Shown here piece by piece: positions 43,501 through 50,959 of a DNA stretch of 64,000 bases. This DNA comes from Euglena gracilis (lineage: Eukaryota > Euglenida > Euglenophyceae > Euglenales). Positions within the stretch are counted from its first letter, which is position 1. The number at the start of each line of letters is the position of its first letter. The notes under the pieces were generated by a model. It was not told where the DNA came from. It was given only the letters and a program-made list of their open reading frames with translations, and made no database searches. Location: the NCBI GenBank assembly GCA_039621445.1, contig CP154957.1:310001-374000 (forward strand), read 5' to 3'. A program made the position numbers and the translations under genes.

Positions 43501-46500
43501 CCACAACAGGAGTCGTTTGGGGTTCCCAGTCAAATTTTGAGGTGGCGCAGGTTGAGTTAGAGCAGTAGATTTGCATCAAGCTTTAACCTCTCCCAATGAA
43601 TGCAATTACATGCGGATTGCAAGGAATCAGTGGCAACGTGGCTTTGAAGATTTAATCGCGGCATTAAGTTCCTCCTTTGTGCAAAGAGAAATCCAAAGTG
43701 AGCAATGACTTCTGATTGTTTATTGGTTATCAAACTGCACATTGGTTTGATGTGGCACTTCTGTGGTTTTTGGGGTTCAACATCACCGGGGAAGTCTTCC
43801 GATGTACAAAATGCATCTGCAATGAGACCCTTTTTGCAGCTGTCTGTCCCCAATCCGACGTTTCTCAACCCCCCAAACAACTTCCTTCCCCTTCCTTTCC
43901 CCTTCCCAGGCGTGCCGAAGGTGGCGAAGCGGTTCTCTGGCTTTGGGGCGGCCCGGACCCCCAGCAAGGCAAAGGCCCGCAAGGCCACCCCGAAGAAGGA
44001 CCGGACCCTCCTGAGCCCTGCGGTGGCGAGGCTGACTGGCGCAGCGTCTGCGCCATTTCCCGGCCCACTTCTGGGGTTCTTTCCCCCCCACTTCCCATTA
44101 TCCAGGTCATGCATCCTCTTCCTTTTCGGTTCTTCATCCTTTCCATAGTGGGAGGGCACCGAAAAGGAAAGGATGGCGAGGCTGAGGTTCAAATTTGCAC
44201 GTCCATGTTGAGTTTTGTTGTGTTGTGTTGTGTTGTGTTGTGTTGTGTTGTGTCGTGTCGTGTCGTGTTGTGTTGTGTTGTGTTGTGTTGTGTTGTGTTG
44301 TGTTGTGTTGTGTTGTGTTGTGTTGTGTTGTGTTGTGTTGTGTTGTGTTGTGTTGTGTTGTGTTGTGTTGTGTTGTGTGTGTGCTTGGCGAGATATGATC
44401 ACGAGAGACAAAGCCAAATGACCCTCTAAGGCGAGACACACGGAAAGACAGACTGCCCCCCCCCCCCAACCAGGCCAAACAGAGCAGGGGATTCTGCGGG
44501 CCGCGGGTCTCCAGCCGCTGCCCATCCCCAGCCCGGGCCTCTCCCTGCGCCAGCCGAACGCCGCGGAAGCGGTGCCCGGCAGAGGCCTCGCCGGCAACGT
44601 CTGCCGATGCGCCCAGCGCTCTGCTGACATCCACTTGTTGTTGTGCTGTGAGCTGAGAAACAGGAGGGGAGTGTTTCTGGGTGACCTCGTGGTCTGGGGC
44701 TTGGGGTTCAGGTTTTGTTTGGTGGTTGTTTTGTTTGGGGGAAGTGGGCCAACCGTTGGGGAGTGTTGGGAGTTTGGCAGTCTATGAATGGGCGGTCTCC
44801 CCCACCCACGCCCTGACCACCCTGGCTACCTGGGTGGTGTTTCCCTTCAGTGCCGTCCAGGCACACCGCTGGTGGCGCTCAGCACCCCCATGAAGCAGCT
44901 CCTCTCCCTCTCCAGCCGCACCCCGACCTCCAGTGCCCGCAAAGCTGGCAAGCGAGTCTCCGTCCCCCAGGCTGCAGAGGAGCACGAGAAGGAGAACGTG
45001 CGCCCCGCTCCGAACCGCCCCGCCGCGGAGCCCAGCGACGGCGTTGAGAAGAAGCGGAAGCGGCGGTGCCAGCCAGAGGTATCGGGGGAGGGGCCGCAGG
45101 AGTCGGGGGCGTTCTACACGATGCCGCCCCTGGCGTGGCTGCGGCGGGCGTCGGCGGCGGAGCTCCGGGCTGTGGAGGGGCTAGAGGTGGGGAGGGTGGA
45201 CGTCGGGTCCGTGAAGTTCGTGGAGCCGGTCGACCTCCGAGGTGTGCCATCCACTTCCGGGTGATATGTACCCATCAGGGATTTTTCCGAGTCTTTGGGC
45301 TCCATTTTTTTGCAAGTTGAATCTCATGGAGCCCTTGGTAAAAGGAGCTGCAGGAGATGGCTTGACTGTCTGAATTTGACCATTGGACCTTGGAGGAAGG
45401 GTCCGGTGCAATTTTTCCCGCCAAAAACATCCCCCCAAGGAATCTGAAAGAACTTGAATCCTAGCCAATCCACCACGTGCAGGGGGGCTTTGACCAAAAT
45501 CTGTTTCAAAAAAGCCCTTGCTGCTATTTTTTTGCTTCCCAACTAGGAACGTAATTGTAAAGCGGCGAGATCTTTTTTGTGTGTATGTATCCAAAAGCCA
45601 GTTCATGCGGATTTGGGGCGGAGGTGGATGGGAGACGGTAGTGTTGTGTCGTGCATGCGTAACAATTCCGAAAAAAGAAACAAAGTGAAGCAAGGGATGT
45701 TCGTTTAGGAAAAGAGATAGGCAGATTGTTGGCACGTATTGCCTTTGGGGGGGGGGTTATTATCCCTGACTGTGTATGTGGCACCTCTTTGTAGGTGGGT
45801 ACACATGTTTTATCCCTTCCAGGAATACCAATCTGCACAATTTCAAAGTTGTCATTTTCATTTTAAACGTCTGGTGTCTTCATTGTCTCTTTTGCCCTTC
45901 AGGCGTCAACGTTGAGAAAGTTGTCCGTGTTGAAGAGGGTAGCATTTGCCTCTACCCTCGTGAGGAGTATGAAGGAAAACGCAGAGGGCGGACTGCGAGA
46001 CCTCGTATTATCAGAAATGAGCACGCCAGGACAGGGCTAATTTATTTCACCATGCGTGGTAAGTGCAGTTCCAATTTGTTCCAAATTTTCCTCAATCCAC
46101 ATGCCTGGGAAAAAGAAGTGAGTTTTTTCCGTGAGCGTATTTCATTGGCGGAGGCAGAGACTCCCCAAAACTCCCAAAGCAAGTTTCTTAAAGCCTCCTG
46201 GACTCATCACCTAAATATTCTGACAGGCATTCTTCTGGAGTGTCCTGCTTCTGAAAATTGTCACCTGCCGGCTGGTTGAAAAATGCACGAAAATGGGCGA
46301 TCTTTGGAGGATGTTTTCAAGTGCAGTGTACATGCTGCACCTCAAACCTCTCAATCCTTTCAGAGCAATGATCACGTAACGCTGGTGTGAAGAAACTTGG
46401 AAGAGGCCTCAGCGTCATTTCCTGCAGCGATGTCGAACGTAAACCAGGCCCCCCCGAGCCATCGAACATGCAAAGTCAGGTTGGTGGGTTTGGGTGTGGG

Positions 46501-49500
46501 AGAGAGGTCCAGCGGCCCCAACCCACCCACTCTCAAAACCCGCCCGACTGTGGGACATTTTAGAATTTCTGAAGCCACTGCTTTTGAAGTCCCACCAACG
46601 CACCCCAGCTAGTCCAAATTTGGCTAGTGGGATTTCTAGCAGACCCCCCCGGGGGGGGGTCTGCTAGCAGGGCTAGCTAGTGGAAATTTTTTTCCAGTGA
46701 CCAGCGCGAAGCGCCGAAAATTTTTTTGGGAACCCCCCAAAATGGCCAAAAATGCCCGTTTTTGGCCATTTTTGGGAATTTTTGGAACAAAATCAGCCAA
46801 AACCCTATTAAAAACCTCATTTTTCCTCCGGCGCTGTGCGCCGGAAGAAATTTTTTTTCCATTTGGGGGACCCCCGGCCCCCCCCCCCCCCGGGGGGGAG
46901 GGGGTCCTAGCTAGTCCATTTTTTCCAGTGTCTAGCCGATTGGCTAGCCAGTACCCCCCCCCCCCCGGGGTCCTTAAGCAAATGCCTGGTGTTGACCTTT
47001 CCCAGTGTTCTTTTGGAACATTCTTCTTCAATTTAATGCCCTTATTGTAGGGTTTTCCTGCCTTGTCATTTGTGCCTTTGTGTTGTTTTCTTGTGAAAGC
47101 AGGCAGGCGGCAGAATCCTCAAGCACTGTGTTTGCCCCTGCTTTGCTTGGATATAATAAAGCCAATGTGTTTACCACTTAGGCAGCCGGATTCGCATTTA
47201 AGCTTTTTTGGGTTGATTTGCGCATTTGCGCAAATCCACAAAATTTTTTATTTCGGCTGTGTGGCTCTGGGGGGTTTGAAAACATGGTGACCAGAGAGTG
47301 CAAAAAAAAAATGAGCAAAAATCTGTTTTTGGCGATGTGACCCCTGGGACTTTGGCAAAGAATGGTGTTTTTGGGGGGCATAGAACTGGGCTCCGCACGT
47401 TGAAACCCCCAGGACCCCCCCGGAAATGAAAAAAAAACGCAAAAAAGCGGCACAGGAACCGGACATTTACTGCCTTTCTTGCTCCTTTTTACTGTTTCCC
47501 TGGGTTAGCCCGAGCTGCCGGCGGTGTGCATCTTGGGTGTTTGCTGAACTGTTTTTCTTGGGCGCCTTGCTGTGGTGTTTTTGGGGGATTTTTTTTAAAG
47601 CGCGGGGTGGAAGTGCCGGGGTGTGTGGGTGTGGTGTGACCAAGCCGGGAGGAAGGATCTATGGAAGGGAAGGCAAATGCGCGGTGTTTGGCAAGGGAAG
47701 CACAGGGGGAAGAAAGGGTGTTTCCCACCCCACTTATACCCGGGATCTGCACAACCAGTTTTGTTGCAAAGAACCTGGAAGAAGAAGCATATGGGCGCAA
47801 ATGCGCGCACAAACATAATTGTTTTGGTGCGCGCACCAACACCATTGTGTTGGTGCGCGCAAATGCACGCATAAACACAATTGTGTTGGTGTGCGCATTT
47901 GCGCCCAAGAACTGACACCGTTGATAAATGGTGTGACAAAGGGGCCGTGAGAGCGCGGAGTAGCGGGCAGTCCAGAAACATAATTTGGTGGGTTTGTCAC
48001 ACCGTTTACTGACGGCGTCTGTTCGTGGGCGCAACTGCGCGCACCAACGCTTGTGGATTCTGAATGTTCGATAAATGGTGACAAAGTACACATTTGGCAA
48101 ACGGAAGTGTTTCACTGGTGGTCCACTTGCGCATCAACGCGCAACACATTGTTGGTGGGCGCAAATGCGCAAATGATCCAATTGCAGAAATTCCCAATTT
48201 GTTCATTTGCGCCCACGAACAAGTCTTGTGTGTGCGCGCAAATGCGCAAATGAACAACAAATGAAACAAATGAAATAATAAAACAGCGGTATCACTCTGC
48301 CCTGCAACACCCACATTCACTGGTCGTCTCCTCCAACACCTGGTATCATGGGGCCAATTCTGGCCTGGCGACAGGTCCCTAAAAAGGTAGAGATAGAGGA
48401 TCGCCTGAAGGTGGACTCAGCCACCCAATAACGGTGCACGTCGGCAGGTACCGATTTTAGGGTCCCAAAGGCCCTGCCGCTGGCGTGAGACGACTAACCT
48501 GCTGCAGCGACATTAGCTGCTGATGCTTCTTGCTCCACCAGGCCGGTATCGACCTCCCCGGTGCAACAGCACCCACCGAAGCGGCCACGTTATTCCCCGC
48601 AACCAAGGCGTGAGACTGGGGGGACGACGTGGTGCCAGTGCATGGCAACCAACAGCCGGAGAGAGATAGCCCTCGAACACCCGTTCCTTTGGGTGCAGGA
48701 AGTGCTGATTGAACCTTTACCGTTCGATTGGTGGCATGAAGGCGGTGGGACTTGCCCCCACAAATCATGCACAAAAATTGTTGTGTTTTACGTTTTCCAA
48801 GGGAAAAATGAGGAAGTGCGGTGGAGAGAGAATACTGGAAAACGGATTCCGGCCTGATGCATGCCGGGTATTTCAAGTACCAATTTTTGAATTTTTGTAA
48901 CGGAGCACTTTTGCAGGAAAAGCGTCCAACAATAGCAGGTCGTTTGCGCCTCATCAATTTGTTACGCTTATCTGCCAAACGGATGAAGCCAAAACAACTG
49001 CCCGTGCGGGCCAGAGAGAAGCGGTGCAAATGTTCACACAACAGGCAAGCAAATTTTCGCCCGTCAGATGGTGTGTTCAAGTGAACATTACACCCAACCT
49101 CTCACCTCAAATTTCATCACCACGTAATCGTGGTGCAAACCAACAGTTGGCGTGGGGAACTGTGTTCGCCAGCAGTCATGGACGAGGGGATGGTATCACA
49201 CAATTGATGTGTGTTGGTGCGCGCATTTGCACGCGCAAACAAGTTTTGTTTGTTTGCACCAAGGCTTGCACACAACACACTATTTTGAAGTGAATTATTA
49301 CGTGTTGGTGCGCGCATTTGCGCGCACCAACAATTGTGCTGGTGTGCGCAAATGTTCGCACCAACACATCTATCACATTCAAAACCTCATACAGTCATAG
49401 GGTTATGGTCCTCATCAGTGTGCTTTAACATGGACATGTTGTCCGCCCATCACAAACCATCCCCATACTAGTTTCCCCAAGATGTTGGTGCGCGTGTTTG

Positions 49501-50959
49501 CGCGCACAAACAAAGTTTGTTTGTGGACGCATTTGCGCCCACAAACGTGTCATTTTAACTTCAAAATTTTACGTTTTGTGCGCCCATAAAGAAAATTTTT
49601 TTGTGTGCGCAAATGCGCGCACAAACACACATCAGTTGCATGACGGCTGGCGAACGCAGTCTGTAGTATGTGATGTAGCAAGGCTCCGTGTGTCCTTACG
49701 GGCAGCTGCAGTACCCAAGCCAGTTCAGTCAGCACGTCAGCACCAGTACCAGTAGTCGTAACAGGGGGTGTGTATTTCTCACGTGTTTGACATACAAGAG
49801 CACCAATCTCACCCTCCGCCCTCTTCACGTCACTCGGTAAGTGACGTGCGTACCAAACCACTGGGAGTTACATCCCTCCAATAGAGGGTTGCAATAGTTC
49901 ATAAATGTTTTCCGTGTGTCAGGGTACAGGGTTCCAGATTTTTTGCCAAATTGCGAAAGTTCGTTAAAAAAAAAAAAAAAACCCTTAAGTGCGAATCCAG
50001 CCGCCTAAGTACCATTCTTTCAACAAATTGGAAATAAATTGATAGAATCAGGAATAAGGAGGGTGTGCGGTGCCAGGGACCCACCCAAAAAGAGGTCAAT
50101 TTTTCCTTCCAACGCTTTGCGCCAAAATTATTTTTGCATTTTTGACAAATTTTGCCCAAAAGTGCCAAAAGTGGCACTTTTGGCCATTTTGGAGGGTCAA
50201 ATATTTTCGGCCTGGCGCTTGGCGCTGGGTCAAAAACCGGTCACCCGGACCGCACCACTGTTTAGGTGGGGAGTGTGTCCCCCCCCCCCCCCCCACCCCC
50301 CTCCTGGACCAAAGGGGGTCCGACCTACCCCCACCACCCGCCCTTATATCGAAGCCTGAATAGATTTTATTGAGGCGAAATCCACTGTATTCAATGGCAA
50401 AACTGCGTCTTCAACGCCACCTCCAAAAATGTGCCGTGTAGGTCACCATTGTTCATTGCTCCATGAGTTTGAATCAGATTTAGAATTAGTTAAAAAAGAG
50501 ATGAAAAGACGGGTTCCCCCAACCTGAGGGGAGGTATGCTATGTTTCGGCTTTTGGTGAACCAAGAACAGTATTCGGATGACTTTTTGTACCTTTGATAC
50601 CTTTTGGCCTCAGAATTAAACCAATTAAACTGGCCCAACATGGGAACGTTTTTTTTTCGCGACACCAGATGAATGAGGAGCTTTGTATTGGACTTGGGGG
50701 GGGGGCTCCCACCCAATGTCTGGCGGTGCCGTTGCCGGGCATTCCGCCCTCCCGCTGGCCCCCGGCTGGCGGCGGCCTGAACAAGGCCGCGACCTGCACG
50801 CTGTTCGGCATCTGGCCCAAGCGGAAGGCCAACGGGCAGCGACGCCCCCTCGACGCCTTCGCCCGGGACCTCCAGGCGGTGCCCAACACTGAGTTCCGGG
50901 GCTATGACCCGGAAAGTGGGAAGTGGACGTTCGCCGTGCGGGGCGGCCACTGGTACTGA
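37263..50959 (+). CDS. NUP98-like nucleoporin, multi-exon gene (gene span)
   Basis: Plus-strand GC-rich exons separated by repeat-filled introns encode, in order, a GLEBS (Gle2/Rae1-binding) motif, scattered FG dipeptides, a proline-rich segment, basic linkers and the C-terminal NUP98 autopeptidase-type domain. NUP98 sits in the nuclear pore channel, binds mRNA-export factor Gle2/Rae1 through GLEBS and docks at the pore through the C-terminal domain. Exons I can support: 37263-37591, 37668-about 37862, 39505-39844, 43170-43359, 43910-44022, 44474-44647 (optional), 44851-45241, 45903-46058 and one starting about 50669 and ending 50959. Splice phase agrees at 37591/37668, 39844/43170, 43359/43910, 44022/44474, 44647/44851 and 45241/45903. 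It does not agree at 46058/50669, where a 10-G run or a missed exon may intervene. The FG region is very short compared with the family. The 5' end is not certain. Confidence 0.72.
37668..37862 (+). CDS. NUP98-like FG/proline exon (boundaries uncertain)
   Basis: After a putative 76-bp intron (37592-37667) the frame continues AELLASHKAPQMENPLPSAN then IPPPFFGAADGPNPSWQLPS. It contains an FG dipeptide and Pro/Ser-rich spacing as in NUP98 FG regions. Joining at 37591/37668 keeps phase. The 3' border is not clear; GT sites at 37833 and 37863 would both leave phase 2, as the next exon needs. Confidence 0.45.
39505..39844 (+). CDS. NUP98-like proline-rich FG exon
   Basis: GC-rich exon between GTGGCAG| (acceptor, 39504) and TGGCAG|GTCTGC (donor, 39844). 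It encodes TPTFGAPSPPPPPMAPPMGP, several poly-proline blocks, and ends with DMLSCPFGNN then TVFHPWQ. Two FG dipeptides are present. The long proline runs are unusual for NUP98 and would alone suggest a formin-like FH1 segment; the context of GLEBS and APD exons decides the call. The end phase (0) matches the acceptor at 43170. Confidence 0.55.
39845..40229. other. Intron DNA, no gene seen
   Basis: AT-richer DNA with repeated GCAATTTyTG-like words, as also at 41650-41710 and 60985-61070. Confidence 0.4.
40230..40495. repeat. C/G-run repeat with GGGCAGGCACCCTATAGCAC words
   Basis: GCTAGGGGCAGGCACCCTAT occurs at about 40259 and 40450 around a GGCGCCAAAGGTGCC hairpin (40361). Inverted GGTGCCTGCCC words lie between. 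Confidence 0.65.
40790..41100 (+). pseudogene. Tigger-type DDE transposase, C-terminal fragment
   Basis: The plus frame reads DILIVVIPKNMTHVFQPADQ, then FIIASLKAFTQQAWDNWVEE. This is the end of the catalytic domain of pogo/Jerky/Tigger transposases, where a hydrophobic strand, a P-N-x-T block and the LQPLD-like third acidic site precede a Lys-rich helix. Here LQPLD appears as FQPAD, so the Asp is kept. The region with the first two acidic residues and the HTH N-terminus are gone. Confidence 0.75.
41167..41205. repeat. Hairpin GCCCGAATGGCCAC
   Basis: GCCCGAATGGCCACAG and its imperfect complement CCGTGGCCATTCGGGC face each other around a few bases, inside the Tigger remnant. Confidence 0.75.
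41282..41510. mobile_element. C-run MITE nested in the Tigger element
   Basis: ACCCCCCCCCCCTAATAGAA (left) and CTTCTATTAGGGGGGGTT (right), with GCACGGG/CCCGTGC continuing the inverted repeat. TA borders both sides. Two GACCGCCGCC..GGCGGCGGGGG hairpins and GCGCTT words lie within. Confidence 0.75.
42069..42353 (+). CDS. Unrecognised small basic ORF in a NUP98 intron
   Basis: An open frame that reads MRFDAPKSRSPSPLSIGMVG near the start and TGPKSAKKKWQQFIKSVLKY, then VPQKVQKGAPKSLEPI at its end. The frame is open to 42018 upstream without a Met. Composition is protein-like and basic. No family is recognised. It could be a remnant of a mobile element or an alternative exon of the surrounding gene. 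Confidence 0.3.
   Translation: MRFDAPKSRSPSPLSIGMVGFAIWMNPIPNLSNRLPRIEFGFQPTAPWTKSRNRTSLYTGPKSAKKKWQQFIKSVLKYVPQKVQKGAPKSLEPI
42667..42902. mobile_element. hAT MITE, CAGGGG ends, perfect 8-bp duplication
   Basis: CAGGGGTTTTTTTTA at the left and TAAAAAAAACCCCTG-type complement at the right (15-bp inverted repeat). CTTCCAGC flanks both sides (42659-42666 and 42903-42910). 236 bp, non-coding, with a GTCGCCTAAGGCGCC hairpin near 42736 and long C/G runs. Same family as 25630-26306. It lies in the NUP98 intron. Confidence 0.92.
43170..43359 (+). CDS. NUP98-like linker exon
   Basis: After CCCCCACAG| the frame VPSDAPLSAVCPGVDGGRTA ... SIMQSQPGASQLPPNAACDD follows in phase 0, as the donor at 39844 requires. 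It is hydrophilic and rich in Pro, Ala, Ser and Gln. GC at third positions is high. The proposed donor GGAT|GTCGTT (43359) leaves phase 1, as the acceptor at 43910 needs, but is a weak site. Another open frame in this segment ends MDVVPEDMDLDWVN and cannot be excluded. Confidence 0.45.
43910..44022 (+). CDS. NUP98-like basic linker exon with FG
   Basis: Starts after CCTTCCCAG| and encodes VPKVAKRFSGFGAARTPSKA then KARKATPKKDRTLLSPA. One FG dipeptide lies in a very basic segment that could serve as a nuclear localisation signal. The strong pyrimidine tract supports the acceptor. The donor GCCCTGCG|GTGGCG leaves phase 0. Confidence 0.5.
44215..44383. repeat. (TGTTG)n pentanucleotide satellite
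   Basis: About 33 units of TGTTG, interrupted once by three TGTCG variants (about 44251-44265). It lies within the proposed NUP98 intron. The long frames across it on both strands are repeat artefacts. Confidence 0.97.
44474..44647 (+). CDS. Optional NUP98-like linker exon
   Basis: Between CCAACCAG| and GCT|GTGAGC. In phase 0 it encodes a Ser/Pro/Arg-rich segment (VSSRCPSPARASPCASRTPR, then SPATSADAPSALLTS). It fits in phase between 44022 and 44851 but can also be skipped without changing frame. Confidence 0.35.
44851..45241 (+). CDS. NUP98-like exon: basic linker and first part of autopeptidase domain
   Basis: Begins after TTTCCCTTCAG| and encodes TPLVALSTPMKQLLSLSSRT, a bipartite-like basic cluster (EKKRKRR) and then the start of the NUP98 C-terminal domain: AFYTMPPLAWLRRASAAELR, VEGLEVGRVDVGSVKF and VEPVDLRG. 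This matches the family pattern Y-t-P-s-l-L...eL..V..f.VGr.gyG.i.F..pVDL. The donor CGAG|GTGTGC splits a Gly codon (phase 1) that is completed exactly by the next exon. Confidence 0.8.
45903..46058 (+). CDS. NUP98-like exon: middle of autopeptidase domain
   Basis: Follows TTTGCCCTTCAG|. It encodes GVNVEKVVRVEEGSICLYPR, where V..F....i.vYPde is the family pattern, and then a basic segment (EEYEGKRRGRTARPRI) and a short tail ending TMR. The donor G|GTAAGTG is canonical. The stretch after LYPRE is longer than usual before the expected KPP-GxGLN block, which is found only in the exon near 50.7 kb. An alternative donor CCTC|GTGAGG at 45959 would remove the extra part. Confidence 0.75.
46372..46611. 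other. Intron DNA, no gene seen
   Basis: Short frames on both strands, without motif. Confidence 0.35.
46612..46975 (+). repeat. Dispersed repeat, copy 2 (related to 36640 and 62270)
   Basis: Includes TCAGCCAAAACCCTATTAAA, CCGGCGCTGTGCGCCGG (46826) and TTTTTTCCAGTGTCTAGCC. Additional GCTAGC-type words at both ends. Confidence 0.7.
47218..49630. repeat. Field of GCGC-AAATGCGC palindromes
   Basis: At least 14 copies of TTGGTGCGCGCAAATGCGCG-type words in both orientations, at about 47218, 47792-47910, 48028, 48123-48255, 49211-49250, 49303-49365, 49484-49550 and 49578-49630. Many are paired as TGTTGGTGCGC...GCGCACCAACA around AATTG or AACAAAGTTTGTT centres. The long frames in this stretch read through these words. 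Confidence 0.85.
48457..49080 (-). CDS. Unrecognised ORF, 207 codons, antisense in a NUP98 intron
   Basis: An uninterrupted minus frame from ATG at 49080 to 48457. Notable parts are RLADKRNKLMRRKRPAIVGR and a small Cys/His cluster (CMICGGKSHRLH) reminiscent of, but not matching, a retroelement zinc knuckle. The C-terminal third is Ser/Gly/Ala-rich. The plus strand also has frames here (for example EKRPTIAGRLRL after a GCAG), so coding is not proven. Confidence 0.3.
   Translation of the reverse strand: MNTPSDGRKFACLLCEHLHRFSLARTGSCFGFIRLADKRNKLMRRKRPAIVGRFSCKSAPLQKFKNWYLKYPACIRPESVFQYSLSTALPHFSLGKRKTQQFLCMICGGKSHRLHATNRTVKVQSALPAPKGTGVRGLSLSGCWLPCTGTTSSPQSHALVAGNNVAASVGAVAPGRSIPAWWSKKHQQLMSLQQVSRLTPAAGPLGP
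49625..49861 (-). CDS. Unrecognised minus-strand ORF fragment
   Basis: MVWYARHLPSDVKRAEGEIG, then ALVCQTREKYTPPVTTTGTG and TELAWVLQLPVRTHG. Protein-like before it runs into a GCGCAAATGCGC palindrome (about 49600). No family recognised. Confidence 0.25.
49900..50660. other. Intron DNA with a dispersed repeat fragment
   Basis: GCGCC-loop hairpin words at 50112 and 50205 resemble those at 35340-35420 and 46702. No gene seen. Confidence 0.35.
50669..50959 (+). CDS. NUP98-like last exon: end of autopeptidase domain
   Basis: Encodes IPPSRWPPAGGGLNKAATCT, LFGIWPKRK, then DAFARDLQAVPNTEFRGYDP and ESGKWTFAVRGGHWY followed by TGA (50957-50959). This matches the second half of the NUP98 C-terminal domain: KPPvGxGLNkpAxvTL..iwP...FxxxL....gteFxsYdpesGxWxFxVxHFS. 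The catalytic HFS reads HWY and is the last codon triplet before the stop, with two extra Gly before His. The acceptor is not settled (AG sites at 50668, 50677 and 50680 all give the same phase, which does not match the donor at 46058). A 10-G run at 50696-50705 lies within the exon. Confidence 0.78.
   Translation: MNEELCIGLGGGAPTQCLAVPLPGIPPSRWPPAGGGLNKAATCTLFGIWPKRKANGQRRPLDAFARDLQAVPNTEFRGYDPESGKWTFAVRGGHWY

Noticed and set aside
44134-44634. Long frames of Asn-Thr-Gln-His or Cys-Val-Leu repeats
   Set aside because: Pure translation of the (TGTTG)n satellite in an intron.
47218-49630. CRISPR-like or integron-like repeat array
   Set aside because: Palindromes are in both orientations with irregular spacing; no spacer uniformity and no cas or integrase gene.
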